34,886 bases of DNA from Holosporales bacterium (GTDB lineage: Bacteria; Pseudomonadota; Alphaproteobacteria; RUG11792): NCBI GenBank assembly GCA_031258785.1, contig JAIRMJ010000026.1, positions 1 through 34,886 on the forward strand, read 5' to 3'. Below, one piece after another: positions 14,707-23,395 of the stretch. The notes below the pieces were generated by a model that had not been told where the DNA came from, made no database searches, and saw only the letters and a list, made by a program, of their open reading frames with translations. The first letter of the stretch is position 1; each line of letters begins with the position of its first letter. The translations under genes were made by a program, and so were the position numbers.

Positions 14707-15830
14707 CTACCAGTCTCTCTATACCTACCAAACTCACGGAGTATAACAAGGTAGATGGAACGTAGTGTAGCGAGATCACTGAGTGAGATACATTCGTTTG
14801 TGATGTGAGCACCTGAGATTGGAGTTCCTATCTCAACGACGTCTGTTATTTCTTTTATGAAGACCGCATCTGAATTACCTCCAGACGTACCAACCTGCGG
14901 ACAGATACCAATCTCTGTGGTTATGATATCGGACAAAAATGAGATGAATTGTTTTTTCGCTCCTACGAACGGCGCACCAAATCGTTCGAACGACGTAGTG
15001 ACGTTGCTTGGCAAACTTTGCATAATGTGGTGTTCTAAGCGGTCGAATGTCCAGCAGTCGTTGAATCTGACGTTTAGTTTGGCCAATGCCACGGATGGGA
15101 TGATATTCCTCACTTCATTGTCTACATCTATTGACGTTATCTCTATGTTAGTCCTGTCAAAGTTATCACTTCCTTGGTCCAGCGGTACATTCAGCAGCCC
15201 ACACAAAAATTCTAAAAAGTTCGTGATATGATTCCCGAATATTGGTCCATTAGCAACATGGCATTGCGAGCCATTTGATGTGAGGTTCACATTCAAACTT
15301 CCACGGCATCCGATCTTTATGTATTCTCCTGAGTTGCCTGGAGAGCAACTTTCGCAAATGACGCAGCCTGTGATATTCTCCTTGGTGTTTTTCAGATGCT
15401 CAACAACCCTTTTTGTTCCGTTGTTGCCCATTATTTCTTCGTCGCTCGTTAGGAGGACACTGATAGAAAAATTTGGATGATCAGCTTTCGAAAATTCGTA
15501 AATCGCAGCTAAGCAAGCGGAAAGAGGCCCCTTCATGTCGTTCGTCCCTCGGCCATATAGGTACCCATTTCTCTCTGTTAGAACAAATGGGTCGGTCGTC
15601 CACCCCACAAGTGGCGGGACCACGTCTACGTGCCCGGCAAAACAGATATTTTTCTTTGCATCACCGAATTTTGCATATAGATTGCTGACGCCCTCAAATT
15701 CAAGCATTTCACAGGAAAATCCCCAGCTATCCAAAAGCCTGGCACAATAGGCAATGGCATCGCTGCCGTTTGGCGTCACAGTCTCGAAGCTTACTAGCTC
15801 TGCTAGAATTTTTGTCGAGAAGTCCTGCAT
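14703..15830 (-). CDS. dapE: Succinyl-diaminopimelate desuccinylase (M20 metallopeptidase)
   Basis: This 375-residue zinc hydrolase of the DapE/ArgE group produces LL-diaminopimelate for peptidoglycan and lysine synthesis. Metal and catalytic residues are readable: H67-V-D69, D98 in GRGTNDMKG, the catalytic pair E131-E132 in TSDEE, E160 and H342. The dimerisation/lid segment keeps IKIGCRGSLN, and the late GTSGGNSDAVFI matches DapE. The GRGTNDMKG and CRGSLN sequences vary from the common GRGAADMKG and RRGSLN, so activity on a related N-acyl substrate is a minor alternative. PBP1A further along supports a peptidoglycan role. Confidence 0.92.
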   Translation of the reverse strand: MQDFSTKILAELVSFETVTPNGSDAIAYCARLLDSWGFSCEMLEFEGVSNLYAKFGDAKKNICFAGHVDVVPPLVGWTTDPFVLTERNGYLYGRGTNDMKGPLSACLAAIYEFSKADHPNFSISVLLTSDEEIMGNNGTKRVVEHLKNTKENITGCVICESCSPGNSGEYIKIGCRGSLNVNLTSNGSQCHVANGPIFGNHITNFLEFLCGLLNVPLDQGSDNFDRTNIEITSIDVDNEVRNIIPSVALAKLNVRFNDCWTFDRLEHHIMQSLPSNVTTSFERFGAPFVGAKKQFISFLSDIITTEIGICPQVGTSGGNSDAVFIKEITDVVEIGTPISGAHITNECISLSDLATLRSIYLVILREFGRYRETGS

Positions 15831-15955
15831 ATTGCTGCTCCATTGCTAATCTCGCTCGTATCTTAGCAGATCACATTGGATTGTGATATCCATTTCCATA
15901 GAAGTCGGTTGAGTATGATATATGTTGCTGGAGGAGTGGTGCGAGCGATCCATTA

Positions 15956-18718
15956 TCACATGAGGCCGAGTAGCTGGGGCAGGTGTTTTTCATTGATATA
16001 CAGGCAATAATAGGCTGACGTCCCGCTCTCTGTAAGGATGCTGTCATCCTCTAAATAGGTGCTGCTTTTCGTTTCTGCTATTTGTTCCTCGGTAGTGCCG
16101 CAGGCATCTCTTTGCACCTCCTCCCAAGTGGCTTCCCGAACTATTTCGTCATCGTATTTTATCCAAAGGTTTTCGCTTGCTTTGTCGTTCATCGCCGACC
16201 CGGTGCCATTGTATTCCTTTATGTAGGTGTAGTAGTGTCCTCCTGTTTCAGTCCCGGAGTGTATTATGACAGCATGTAGCATGTAGGTTTCTCCAGTATC
16301 TGTGCCGCCAATCATTTTGCCAACCTCGGCGCCTGGAACAGTAGTTAGTGATCTTGGTAGCTGCGCAACAAGTTGTTCCGCAGTTTCGTTAATATAGATC
16401 TCCTTTTTATCTTCAGGTAGTTTAGATGCTCCACCTAGCAGTAGTATCCTGTTACAATCTTTATATCTATTGTCTTTAACTATTATTTGTTTATACTTCT
16501 TACCGTCTCTAATTATTGCATAGGGCTCGATTTCATTATCTGGAATCTTTACCAGTTTATATTGATATCGATTTAGACCGATCTGTAGCACGGGCGGTGA
16601 ATTCATAAAACGTCGATAGGTGGTGGATGATGTGGCGTTTTCATAGCGGCCGGCTGATGTCTGAATGCCGGTGGACAATTTTTTAAGTGCTGATGACACT
16701 GAGTTTTGATCACTAACCGGTATCTGCAGTAACGAAGTGACTTCGGTGGTTTGAGTAGGCTCCTTTTCATCTGTTTCGGAGGTGTCCGATATCGTGATTG
16801 AGTGCATTATTATTTGTAGTGGGCCCAGCAGACTGACGAACCCGTTTGTGCTATTTAATCGATTCACTATCGCCATTGATCCATCACGCATCATGTCTTT
16901 TTGTATTGAGATCTCATCAAACGGAAAGCCTAGTATTGTGTAAAGTCCTCCCACGGCTGGCGCTTTTTGTTGAAGGTCCTTGCGGCTGTTGAGCGCTAGA
17001 TAGAGGTTACGGAGTACAATCGCTGTTTGTATCGCCTCCTCGTCTACTAAGGGTTTTTCATCGCTTCCGATCTTGACTTTAGCTTTTCGCAGAAGCTTTT
17101 GATTCACACTGATGAATTCGCTCATGTGCATAATGAATGGAATGCTAAGGAATACCTGAGTAATTGAGTTAAGCCAGCAGAGAGAGTGTGGGTTTTTTAG
17201 ACCTCGCAATTGCAGTTCTTCTTTGGTCCACCGCTCAGCTGGTTTGGCCATGATCTGATAAAGTGACTGCATTAAATAGTTTTTTTGTCCTTCCGTGAGC
17301 CCGATGGCCAAGCGTATTCCTGTTTCGATCTGCGCTAGCTCACCTTTAATCGGATCAGCCGGGGTTTTTAACATTTCCTTTACCCAGTTTTTCTGCTCAT
17401 CGACGGATCTGTTTGTGATAGGATTCAGAGAGAAGTCCTTAGCTGCTTGAGACGCAGCTTGTGCGTGACTTGTTTCTTGGCTTATTTGTTTAAGCTGTCC
17501 TATGTGAACGTAACGCATCGGACTTGTGCGCCATAGCCCGGTGTTTGGATCTGTTATTGCTTGACACAGTCCATTTATTTCATCGTCGGTGGGATATTCC
17601 GGATCTGTCGGCTGTCCTTGATCCTCGAAATTTTCCGGGAAGTAGATGCGATTAGGAGACATATATTCAATGGCATATTGCAATTCGTGTCCATTAGTGT
17701 TGGCTGGACTAATATTCCCGCTTCGTTTTTTGATCATAAATCGTAAGCAGGGCATAGAAGTTATGCTCGCCATTCGAGTGCTGGTCGTTGATGGGTCCAT
17801 TATCGGGGTTGGAAAATATTTCGGCCATCGGTTTTTTAGAAATATTTGCTGTTGATTTTCGGTCAGATGCTTCGGTGGGTAAAAAATCTGTTTTTCGGAA
17901 GTTAGAATTGGAACAGGATAAAAGCTGATAAGCTTGGTGGTGCACTGTCCTGCTAGATACCATTTGGCGTTATTGCCCCGATTAAAGCTCCAGGTAGGGA
18001 GTATATGCCTGAGCCTGAGAGCTAGATCGATTATATCTGCCGGAGAACTTTTGTATGTTTGAATGAGAGGCGATGTTTCACTTTGATCGGCCCATTTTTG
18101 TATTTGCTCTATATAGATAGGGCTGTATGTTAATTGCTTTGAAGCAGAGAAGAATGCGACGGTTAGCGCATCTTTAAAGAGATTTGTGTATCTTTGATAT
18201 TCTTTTTCGGTGCGATGAATATTTGAAGTAGAGCTGCCCGAGATCTGAAATGGTGTTTCATCATATGTTGCACTGTAGAGTGCATCCCCAACTGCCGCCG
18301 TCGCCCAAACACAGTCGATATACTCGGCTTGTTCCTTTTCCACCACTGTCTGCTCAGTGCCGAACTCACGCCCATCGAGCAGTACACAAAGGACTCTCGC
18401 TAAGCGTGGATCTAGTGTTCTATTTTTTAACCTCCATTCCAGCTCCAAAGTAAGATACAAAGGGAACCACTCTTGCTTATAATATTTCAGATAGTTTATT
18501 GCCTCTTCAGCCTTTTGGTAGTTCACTAGTTCTTTAATGCGATCTTCACTGTTAGTGATCATCGACGCGTACTTTGTTCGGAACGTGTTATCTTTCTTTC
18601 CACCTACAAAATACTTTATCACTTCTGCCACAGTATTATCAGATGCAGATGCGGCTACGCGAGCACCAAATGCCACAGTTATAAAAACCAGAAAAACACG
18701 AAGATAATAACGCTTCAC
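15956..18718 (-). CDS. Secreted ubiquitin-specific protease-like protein with large N-terminal region
   Basis: The start is taken as the GTG at 18718: GGAGG sits 6 nt upstream at 18729-18725, and the promoter -10 (18759-18754) would lie inside any longer reading. This gives 920 residues beginning with a textbook signal peptide (KRYYLRVFLVFITVAFGARVAASA). Residues about 25-500 are helical and unrecognised. The rest is a USP domain: LRGLKNPHSLCWLNSITQ with C514, PPVLQIGLNRYQY, ETGGHYYTYIKE with H828, LWIKYDDEIV with D856, and the closing SAYYCLYINE strand. All USP boxes are in order with a long insertion between them, as in eukaryotic USPs. It is probably a deubiquitinase acting in a eukaryotic host. 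It shares no obvious similarity with the other USP protein outside the protease boxes. Confidence 0.87.
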   Translation of the reverse strand: MKRYYLRVFLVFITVAFGARVAASASDNTVAEVIKYFVGGKKDNTFRTKYASMITNSEDRIKELVNYQKAEEAINYLKYYKQEWFPLYLTLELEWRLKNRTLDPRLARVLCVLLDGREFGTEQTVVEKEQAEYIDCVWATAAVGDALYSATYDETPFQISGSSTSNIHRTEKEYQRYTNLFKDALTVAFFSASKQLTYSPIYIEQIQKWADQSETSPLIQTYKSSPADIIDLALRLRHILPTWSFNRGNNAKWYLAGQCTTKLISFYPVPILTSEKQIFYPPKHLTENQQQIFLKNRWPKYFPTPIMDPSTTSTRMASITSMPCLRFMIKKRSGNISPANTNGHELQYAIEYMSPNRIYFPENFEDQGQPTDPEYPTDDEINGLCQAITDPNTGLWRTSPMRYVHIGQLKQISQETSHAQAASQAAKDFSLNPITNRSVDEQKNWVKEMLKTPADPIKGELAQIETGIRLAIGLTEGQKNYLMQSLYQIMAKPAERWTKEELQLRGLKNPHSLCWLNSITQVFLSIPFIMHMSEFISVNQKLLRKAKVKIGSDEKPLVDEEAIQTAIVLRNLYLALNSRKDLQQKAPAVGGLYTILGFPFDEISIQKDMMRDGSMAIVNRLNSTNGFVSLLGPLQIIMHSITISDTSETDEKEPTQTTEVTSLLQIPVSDQNSVSSALKKLSTGIQTSAGRYENATSSTTYRRFMNSPPVLQIGLNRYQYKLVKIPDNEIEPYAIIRDGKKYKQIIVKDNRYKDCNRILLLGGASKLPEDKKEIYINETAEQLVAQLPRSLTTVPGAEVGKMIGGTDTGETYMLHAVIIHSGTETGGHYYTYIKEYNGTGSAMNDKASENLWIKYDDEIVREATWEEVQRDACGTTEEQIAETKSSTYLEDDSILTESGTSAYYCLYINEKHLPQLLGLM

Positions 18719-18753
18719 GTGAGACCTCCGACAGAACCACATCTTATGGTCAG

Positions 18754-18783
18754 ATTCTACCACATATTCACATTTGAAGTCAA
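18754..18783 (-). promoter_or_regulatory. Promoter of the second USP-type gene
   Basis: On the minus strand TTGACT (18783-18778) and TAGAAT (18759-18754) are separated by 18 bp, and TGG precedes the -10 as an extended element. Both hexamers match consensus at five of six positions. The transcript would start about 30 nt before the GTG at 18718. The 12-bp core ATGTGGTAGAAT is identical to that at 4707-4718. Confidence 0.7.
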
Positions 18784-18857
18784 ATATGTATAGCGTACTA
18801 TGTGTGGACTTATGTAGAATACTGGTTATTATAGATTTTTGAGCTTTTGTGGTGTGA

Positions 18858-20975
18858 ATGCTTAGCCTGATCTTTCGCAGGGTTACTCAAACAACTGGCA
18901 TAGTGCTTTCCGCCGCTCTTCTGATATGGGGTGTGTTCTACTATTATGGCAGGGATCTTCCAAGCGAGGAGACTTTGTTGAATTACTACCCTCCGATAAC
19001 GACAAAGATATACTCAGCAGAAAAAGAGCTGATAGAGGAGTATGCGGTGGAACACAGGGTAATCCTGCCATTTAACAAGATACCGATGATAGTGAAAGGT
19101 GCATTCATAGTTGCTGAAGACAAGGATTTCTATTATCACGCAGGCATAAGTTTACCGAGCCTGTTAAGGGCGATCCTGGAGAATACAATACGAAGGTCCT
19201 GGAAAAGAAAGCCGGCAGGAGGATCCACCATCACGCAGCAGATAGCAAAGAACTTGCTCGTTGGTGGGGCTCGCAAGATATCCAGGAAGATAAGGGAGGC
19301 GATCATGGCGTTTCGTATAGAGGCCACGATTCCTAAGGATAAAATACTGGAAATATATATAAACCAGCTGTACCTAGGAAAGGGATGCTACGGCGTTCTG
19401 GAAGCCTGTGATTACTATTTTGACAAGCCCATAGATATGCTTGAGGCGCACGAAGCGGCATTCCTGGCATCCATACCGAGCGCCCCGTCGGCATACATCA
19501 ATATGACAGAGTCCTCAAAGCTCTTGCTTAAGAGGAATTCAATCCTGCGACAGATGTACGAACGCGGCTACATAACGAGCCAGCAGCTCAAGACTGCGAT
19601 CTCCAAGCCAATAGAGATAAACCTGAAAAAGCGTAAGATCTCGGCTCCGTACTTCTCTGATGAGATATTTAGGATATTCACGCAACACATACCGAAAGAA
19701 TCGTTCGCGCGAGGCGGTTACATAATAACTACCACAATGAAAAAGACATTTCAGCGATGTATCGACCTTGCGATGGAGAACGGACTGATCGAATACACGA
19801 AGAGTAAGCCGTGGCGCGGGCCAGTCGGGCATGCAGGTGGAGATGCCACGATGGATCTTTCTCGTATCACAAAGAAGCTTCCAACGACCGTCAACAAGAT
19901 CACCGCCTGTGTCGTGAGGAAAGTCAACAAAACGACTTTGCAGTGTGAAGACAAAGATAAAAAACCAATCACAGTCAAGCTAAGAGACCGTTTCTACGCA
20001 GATGCGCAATTCAGGCCAGGGGACATCATCTTGTGTCGATATATGCCACACGAGAAGATTCATGAGTTATATCAAACTCCAGAAGTAACCGGGGCAATGG
20101 TGGCGATGGACCTGAGCAACGGAAACGTTCTGGGCATGACTGGAGGGTACAGTTTCGACATATCGACATTCAATTGTGCAACGCAAGCGATGAGGCAGCC
20201 AGGATCCACGATTAAGCCATTCGTCTACGCTGCAGCCCTTGAGAGCGGCATGGATGAAACGGACATTATATACGATAAGCCAGTAACGATAACACTGGCA
20301 GACGGCTCGAAATACACCCCTCATAACTACGGAGGGAGGTGCTATGGCGAAATACCGTTGCGGGATGGCCTGATCTACTCCAGGAACTTAGCCACGATAG
20401 ACGTGGCCATGCGTGTCGGCATGGACGACATCTCACACATCTTAAAAACAACAGAACTAATAAAATCGCAGATCCCGATCTCCGCCGTACTTGGCTCAGT
20501 TGAGACAACGCTTCTCAGACTAGTTACTGCTTTCTCCGCGTTTTTCAATGGAGGGATTATGGTATATCCCAGATTCATGACAGAAACAACGCAACAAAGC
20601 GGTTCCGCGCTACAAGGCGAGACGAAGCACTATTTTCAAAAGGTTATGGTCAAACGCGTGCTGAGCAGAGAAACGGCCGATATAATGAAACGCATATTGC
20701 ATGACGCTGTCATGTACGGTACGGCAAACGCACTGCACGGGCTTGAATCTGAACTCGGGATATCAATCTTCGGAAAAACTGGAACCACAAACGAGTTCAA
20801 GGATGCATGGTTCATCGGCTGCGTAAAAGATGGCACAAGATCGTACATCTTGGGAGTGTTTGTTGGATACCGCACACCACGCAAACTTGGTGATCGTTGT
20901 TCAGGAGCGCGAATTGCGCTGCCGATTTTTGCAAATTTTGTTAAAGAATTTTACTCAAAAAACCAGGACCGCTAA
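18858..20975 (+). CDS. mrcA: Bifunctional penicillin-binding protein 1A
   Basis: This 705-residue class A PBP polymerises and cross-links peptidoglycan at the inner membrane. A single N-terminal membrane helix (about 12-30) is followed by a GT51 glycosyltransferase domain with VAEDKDFYYHAG (catalytic E87), GGSTITQQIAKNLL and the IYINQLYLGKGCYG region. An OB-like insert precedes the transpeptidase domain, which shows S450-T-I-K453 (PGSTIKPF), S508-R-N510 and K640-T-G642. Both activities therefore look intact. This implies a cell wall is made, which is notable for a host-associated alphaproteobacterium. It is divergent from the second USP gene, with 139 bp between the two starts. Confidence 0.95.
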   Translation: MLSLIFRRVTQTTGIVLSAALLIWGVFYYYGRDLPSEETLLNYYPPITTKIYSAEKELIEEYAVEHRVILPFNKIPMIVKGAFIVAEDKDFYYHAGISLPSLLRAILENTIRRSWKRKPAGGSTITQQIAKNLLVGGARKISRKIREAIMAFRIEATIPKDKILEIYINQLYLGKGCYGVLEACDYYFDKPIDMLEAHEAAFLASIPSAPSAYINMTESSKLLLKRNSILRQMYERGYITSQQLKTAISKPIEINLKKRKISAPYFSDEIFRIFTQHIPKESFARGGYIITTTMKKTFQRCIDLAMENGLIEYTKSKPWRGPVGHAGGDATMDLSRITKKLPTTVNKITACVVRKVNKTTLQCEDKDKKPITVKLRDRFYADAQFRPGDIILCRYMPHEKIHELYQTPEVTGAMVAMDLSNGNVLGMTGGYSFDISTFNCATQAMRQPGSTIKPFVYAAALESGMDETDIIYDKPVTITLADGSKYTPHNYGGRCYGEIPLRDGLIYSRNLATIDVAMRVGMDDISHILKTTELIKSQIPISAVLGSVETTLLRLVTAFSAFFNGGIMVYPRFMTETTQQSGSALQGETKHYFQKVMVKRVLSRETADIMKRILHDAVMYGTANALHGLESELGISIFGKTGTTNEFKDAWFIGCVKDGTRSYILGVFVGYRTPRKLGDRCSGARIALPIFANFVKEFYSKNQDR

Positions 20976-21051
20976 CGCAATTTTTCCTGGAGAACTAACG
21001 TTTCTTCGAGTCAGAGCCATTTGGCGTGCGTTAAACTTTATTTGGTTCACG

Positions 21052-21066
21052 TTAACCGTTTGTTAA
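21052..21066. promoter_or_regulatory. CtrA-like binding site
   Basis: TTAA-CCGTTTG-TTAA is an exact TTAA-N7-TTAA match to the half-sites bound by the alphaproteobacterial regulator CtrA. A TAGAAT lies at 21078-21083, so the box is centred near -30 of a start around 21090, where CtrA often activates. It precedes the acidic secreted protein and gspE. A match this short in A/T-rich DNA can occur by chance. Confidence 0.5.
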
Positions 21067-21116
21067 TACTTTTAATCTAGAATTTATTAGTACAACCGTA
21101 TTTGGAGCTAAAGACA

Positions 21117-21803
21117 ATGTTACTTTTCCTACTGACGCACATCGTTGCGTCCCAAGATTGCTGCCAGCAGGCGGCTGATTATGCAGTCGCCGTACAAGAT
21201 GCCGATAAGGCAGCCAAAATAGCAAGGCTGGCTCACGCTGTGGGAGGCGGTATGCAAGGTCACTTTATGAACATCTCAGATAACGCGGAGCATGACGCAG
21301 AGTTAAGTGATGCCGATTCCAAGAAAGAAGAAGAGGAAGAGGATAAAGGTAAGAAGAAAGACGAACCTAAGGATGAAGAATCTTCCAAGAGTGAGGCTTC
21401 TGATGACTCCAAGTCCGACGACTCCGAATCAGATGACTCTAAGTCCAGCGATTCCAAGTCTGATGATTCTAGACCAGAAGAAAAGAAATCCGATAATGAG
21501 GAAGTTAAAGATGGGTCAGAAACCGGGCCTGTAGTAGACGCTAATGAAGCGAGTAAAGTGCTGGATGAAGGGAAGACTGTCGTAAAGACTAGCTTATTAG
21601 AGCAGCCAGACTCAGCAAATGGTTCGCCACCGCATATGGAAGATGAGCAAGAGTTACCTACGGCCGAAGCTGCAGCTTTCAATACAAAGGCCACTGTGAA
21701 CGCGATGGAAAATGACTATTCAAACGAAAGGGTCGCGCAACTTGCATACGCGATTGCCGATAGTCTTGGCATGGGAATGACGCAGGTAACAGTCGTCAGA
21801 TAA
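21117..21803 (+). CDS. Acidic, Ser/Asp-repeat secreted protein of unknown function
   Basis: The ATG at 21117 (GGAG at 21104-21107) gives 228 residues; a TTG at 21102 is less likely. The first about 13 residues (LLFLLTHIVAS) form a short signal peptide, followed by a QDCCQQ pair of cysteines. Residues about 60-130 are a highly acidic, low-complexity tract of DDSKSDD/SESDD type units, certainly disordered. The two ends resemble each other: KIARLAHAVGGGM near the start and RVAQLAYAIADSLGMGM near the end, which suggests a duplicated helical motif bracketing the disordered core. No family is recognised. It sits directly before the GspE-type ATPase in the same frame, separated only by its stop codon and 12 bases. 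Confidence 0.75.
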   Translation: MLLFLLTHIVASQDCCQQAADYAVAVQDADKAAKIARLAHAVGGGMQGHFMNISDNAEHDAELSDADSKKEEEEEDKGKKKDEPKDEESSKSEASDDSKSDDSESDDSKSSDSKSDDSRPEEKKSDNEEVKDGSETGPVVDANEASKVLDEGKTVVKTSLLEQPDSANGSPPHMEDEQELPTAEAAAFNTKATVNAMENDYSNERVAQLAYAIADSLGMGMTQVTVVR

Positions 21804-21815
21804 ATCAATGGTTCT

Positions 21816-23249
21816 GTGTCATTTCTGCATTTTCTGCATGAGCGTGGCCTAGTAAACGTAGATCTGTTTGAGATCGCCAGGAAGAGCACAGGAGGCACAG
21901 ATTCGTATGTCTGCGACCTCCTTCTTGGAACTGGCGACTTCTGCGAAGAAGAACTCGCCAGATTGAAATCAGAGTACTACAAAATCGAGTACACAGACCT
22001 CACAAATTTCTCAAAGATCGACCGCATAGATTATAAGGACTTCGAGTCCATACTGGCTCTACCATTTATGGCGGCATCTGATTGCGTACACATAGCTGTA
22101 CATGATCCTGGAAGTCTCGCAGTAGCCGATAAAGTTGGACACTACCTCGCTATGTATGACGAGACCAGCACCCTTAGACATACATATTATGTCGCGACCA
22201 AAAGTGCCCTGAAACAGAAATTTAGAGAGATAAACAGGGGCCAAACGAACCTGGTAAACGGCATACTGCACGATGCGATGCAGAGCGCAGCATCAGATGT
22301 GCATATAATTCCGCTCGATAAAACAGTTAAGATTATGCTTCGAATAGATGGAACTCTCACGGATTATAGGCTACTCCCAATTGATGAGTTTGAGCAGCTA
22401 ATCATATCGCTAAAAGTGCTGGCAAAACTTGATATCTCGGAAACAAGGAGGCCACAATCCGGTCGTTTCATGAAGAATAACTGCGACTTCAGAGTTTCCT
22501 CACACCCCACTTCAAAAGGCGAGAGTATCGTGATAAGGGTGCTGAACAAAAACAAGGAGCTCATCTCCATCGGTAACATAGGATTTTCGGATGATCAAAT
22601 AATGTATCTCACTGAAATAACTTCATACTCGAATGGAATGATTATATTCTGCGGTCCAACTGGTTCCGGTAAGACAACGTCCATATACTCACTTCTTGAG
22701 ACGATAGACAAGAAATCGAGAAACATCATGACATTGGAGGATCCAGTGGAGTACCAGATCCAAAACATCCGTCAAACTGAGATCAAACGGGGAGTTATAG
22801 ACTTCGCCGATGGTATCAGATCAATCTTGCGCCAGGATCCAGATGTTATCTTCATAGGCGAAATACGAGACGAAGAGACGGCAAAGATGGCCGTAAGAGC
22901 CTCCATGACAGGGCACCTCGTATTCACCACAATCCACTCAAATGACAGTTTCGGAGCAATATCCAGGTTCCGAGAACTCAGCGTACCAAACTCCTTGATC
23001 GCTGACAATATCATCGCAATCATCTCTCAGAGATTGGTCAAAAAAGTTGGCCAAGGCCGCACAATAGTCTCTGAAATTTTGCGCATAGATAAATCTTTAA
23101 ACGATATGATATCCGCTGATGAAAATCAGCAAAACCTGAGAGCACACGCAATTTCTGCTCTCAATTTCAGAACCATAAGCGACGACTACAATGCAAAATG
23201 CTCTGCCAATTTGCTATGCAATTCGGATTTTCAGCTGGGCAGTTCTTGA
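21816..23249 (+). CDS. GspE/PilB-family secretion ATPase without the zinc module
   Basis: This 477-residue protein starts at GTG 21816; the in-frame stop at 21801-21803 leaves almost no alternative, and no clear ribosome-binding site is present. The N-terminal domain resembles the GspE/PilB N1-N2 region. The ATPase core has CGPTGSGKTTS (Walker A, K286), the NIMTLEDPVEY Asp box, DPDVIFIGEIRDEE (Walker B, E349) and the MTGHLVFTTIHSND His box. After ISQRLVKK the sequence passes straight to VGQGRTIVSEIL, so the four-cysteine zinc-binding insert usual in GspE is absent (junction near residues 411-412). It powers a type II secretion or type IV pilus-like system in the cytoplasm. No other gsp or pil gene lies in the window, so the pathway is not resolved. 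ATPase activity should be intact. Confidence 0.9.
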   Translation: MSFLHFLHERGLVNVDLFEIARKSTGGTDSYVCDLLLGTGDFCEEELARLKSEYYKIEYTDLTNFSKIDRIDYKDFESILALPFMAASDCVHIAVHDPGSLAVADKVGHYLAMYDETSTLRHTYYVATKSALKQKFREINRGQTNLVNGILHDAMQSAASDVHIIPLDKTVKIMLRIDGTLTDYRLLPIDEFEQLIISLKVLAKLDISETRRPQSGRFMKNNCDFRVSSHPTSKGESIVIRVLNKNKELISIGNIGFSDDQIMYLTEITSYSNGMIIFCGPTGSGKTTSIYSLLETIDKKSRNIMTLEDPVEYQIQNIRQTEIKRGVIDFADGIRSILRQDPDVIFIGEIRDEETAKMAVRASMTGHLVFTTIHSNDSFGAISRFRELSVPNSLIADNIIAIISQRLVKKVGQGRTIVSEILRIDKSLNDMISADENQQNLRAHAISALNFRTISDDYNAKCSANLLCNSDFQLGSS

Positions 23250-23307
23250 TGGACCTCTGCCGATTGAACGTCTGTTCCTGTTTTGCTCGCCCCTTCATTG
23301 CTCCACA

Positions 23308-23348
23308 TAAAAAACCCGGGCCTTCTTATTTTAGTCCGGGTTGTTTTT
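23308..23348. terminator. Bidirectional intrinsic terminator
   Basis: A perfect stem AACCCGG (23313-23319) / CCGGGTT (23336-23342) is flanked by GTTTTT on the right and an A-run on the left. It can stop transcription from gspE on the plus strand and from the 23929 gene on the minus strand. It is the clearest terminator in the window. Confidence 0.85.
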
Positions 23349-23395
23349 ACAAGCACTCAAAGGGTCTACCTTTCCCTCCCCAATAAAAACTCGTG

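Noticed and set aside
18742-18763. Upstream starts (GTG 18763, ATG 18742) for the second USP gene
   Set aside because: They overlap the -10 element or the predicted transcript start, while GTG 18718 has GGAGG at 6-nt spacing and yields a clean signal peptide.
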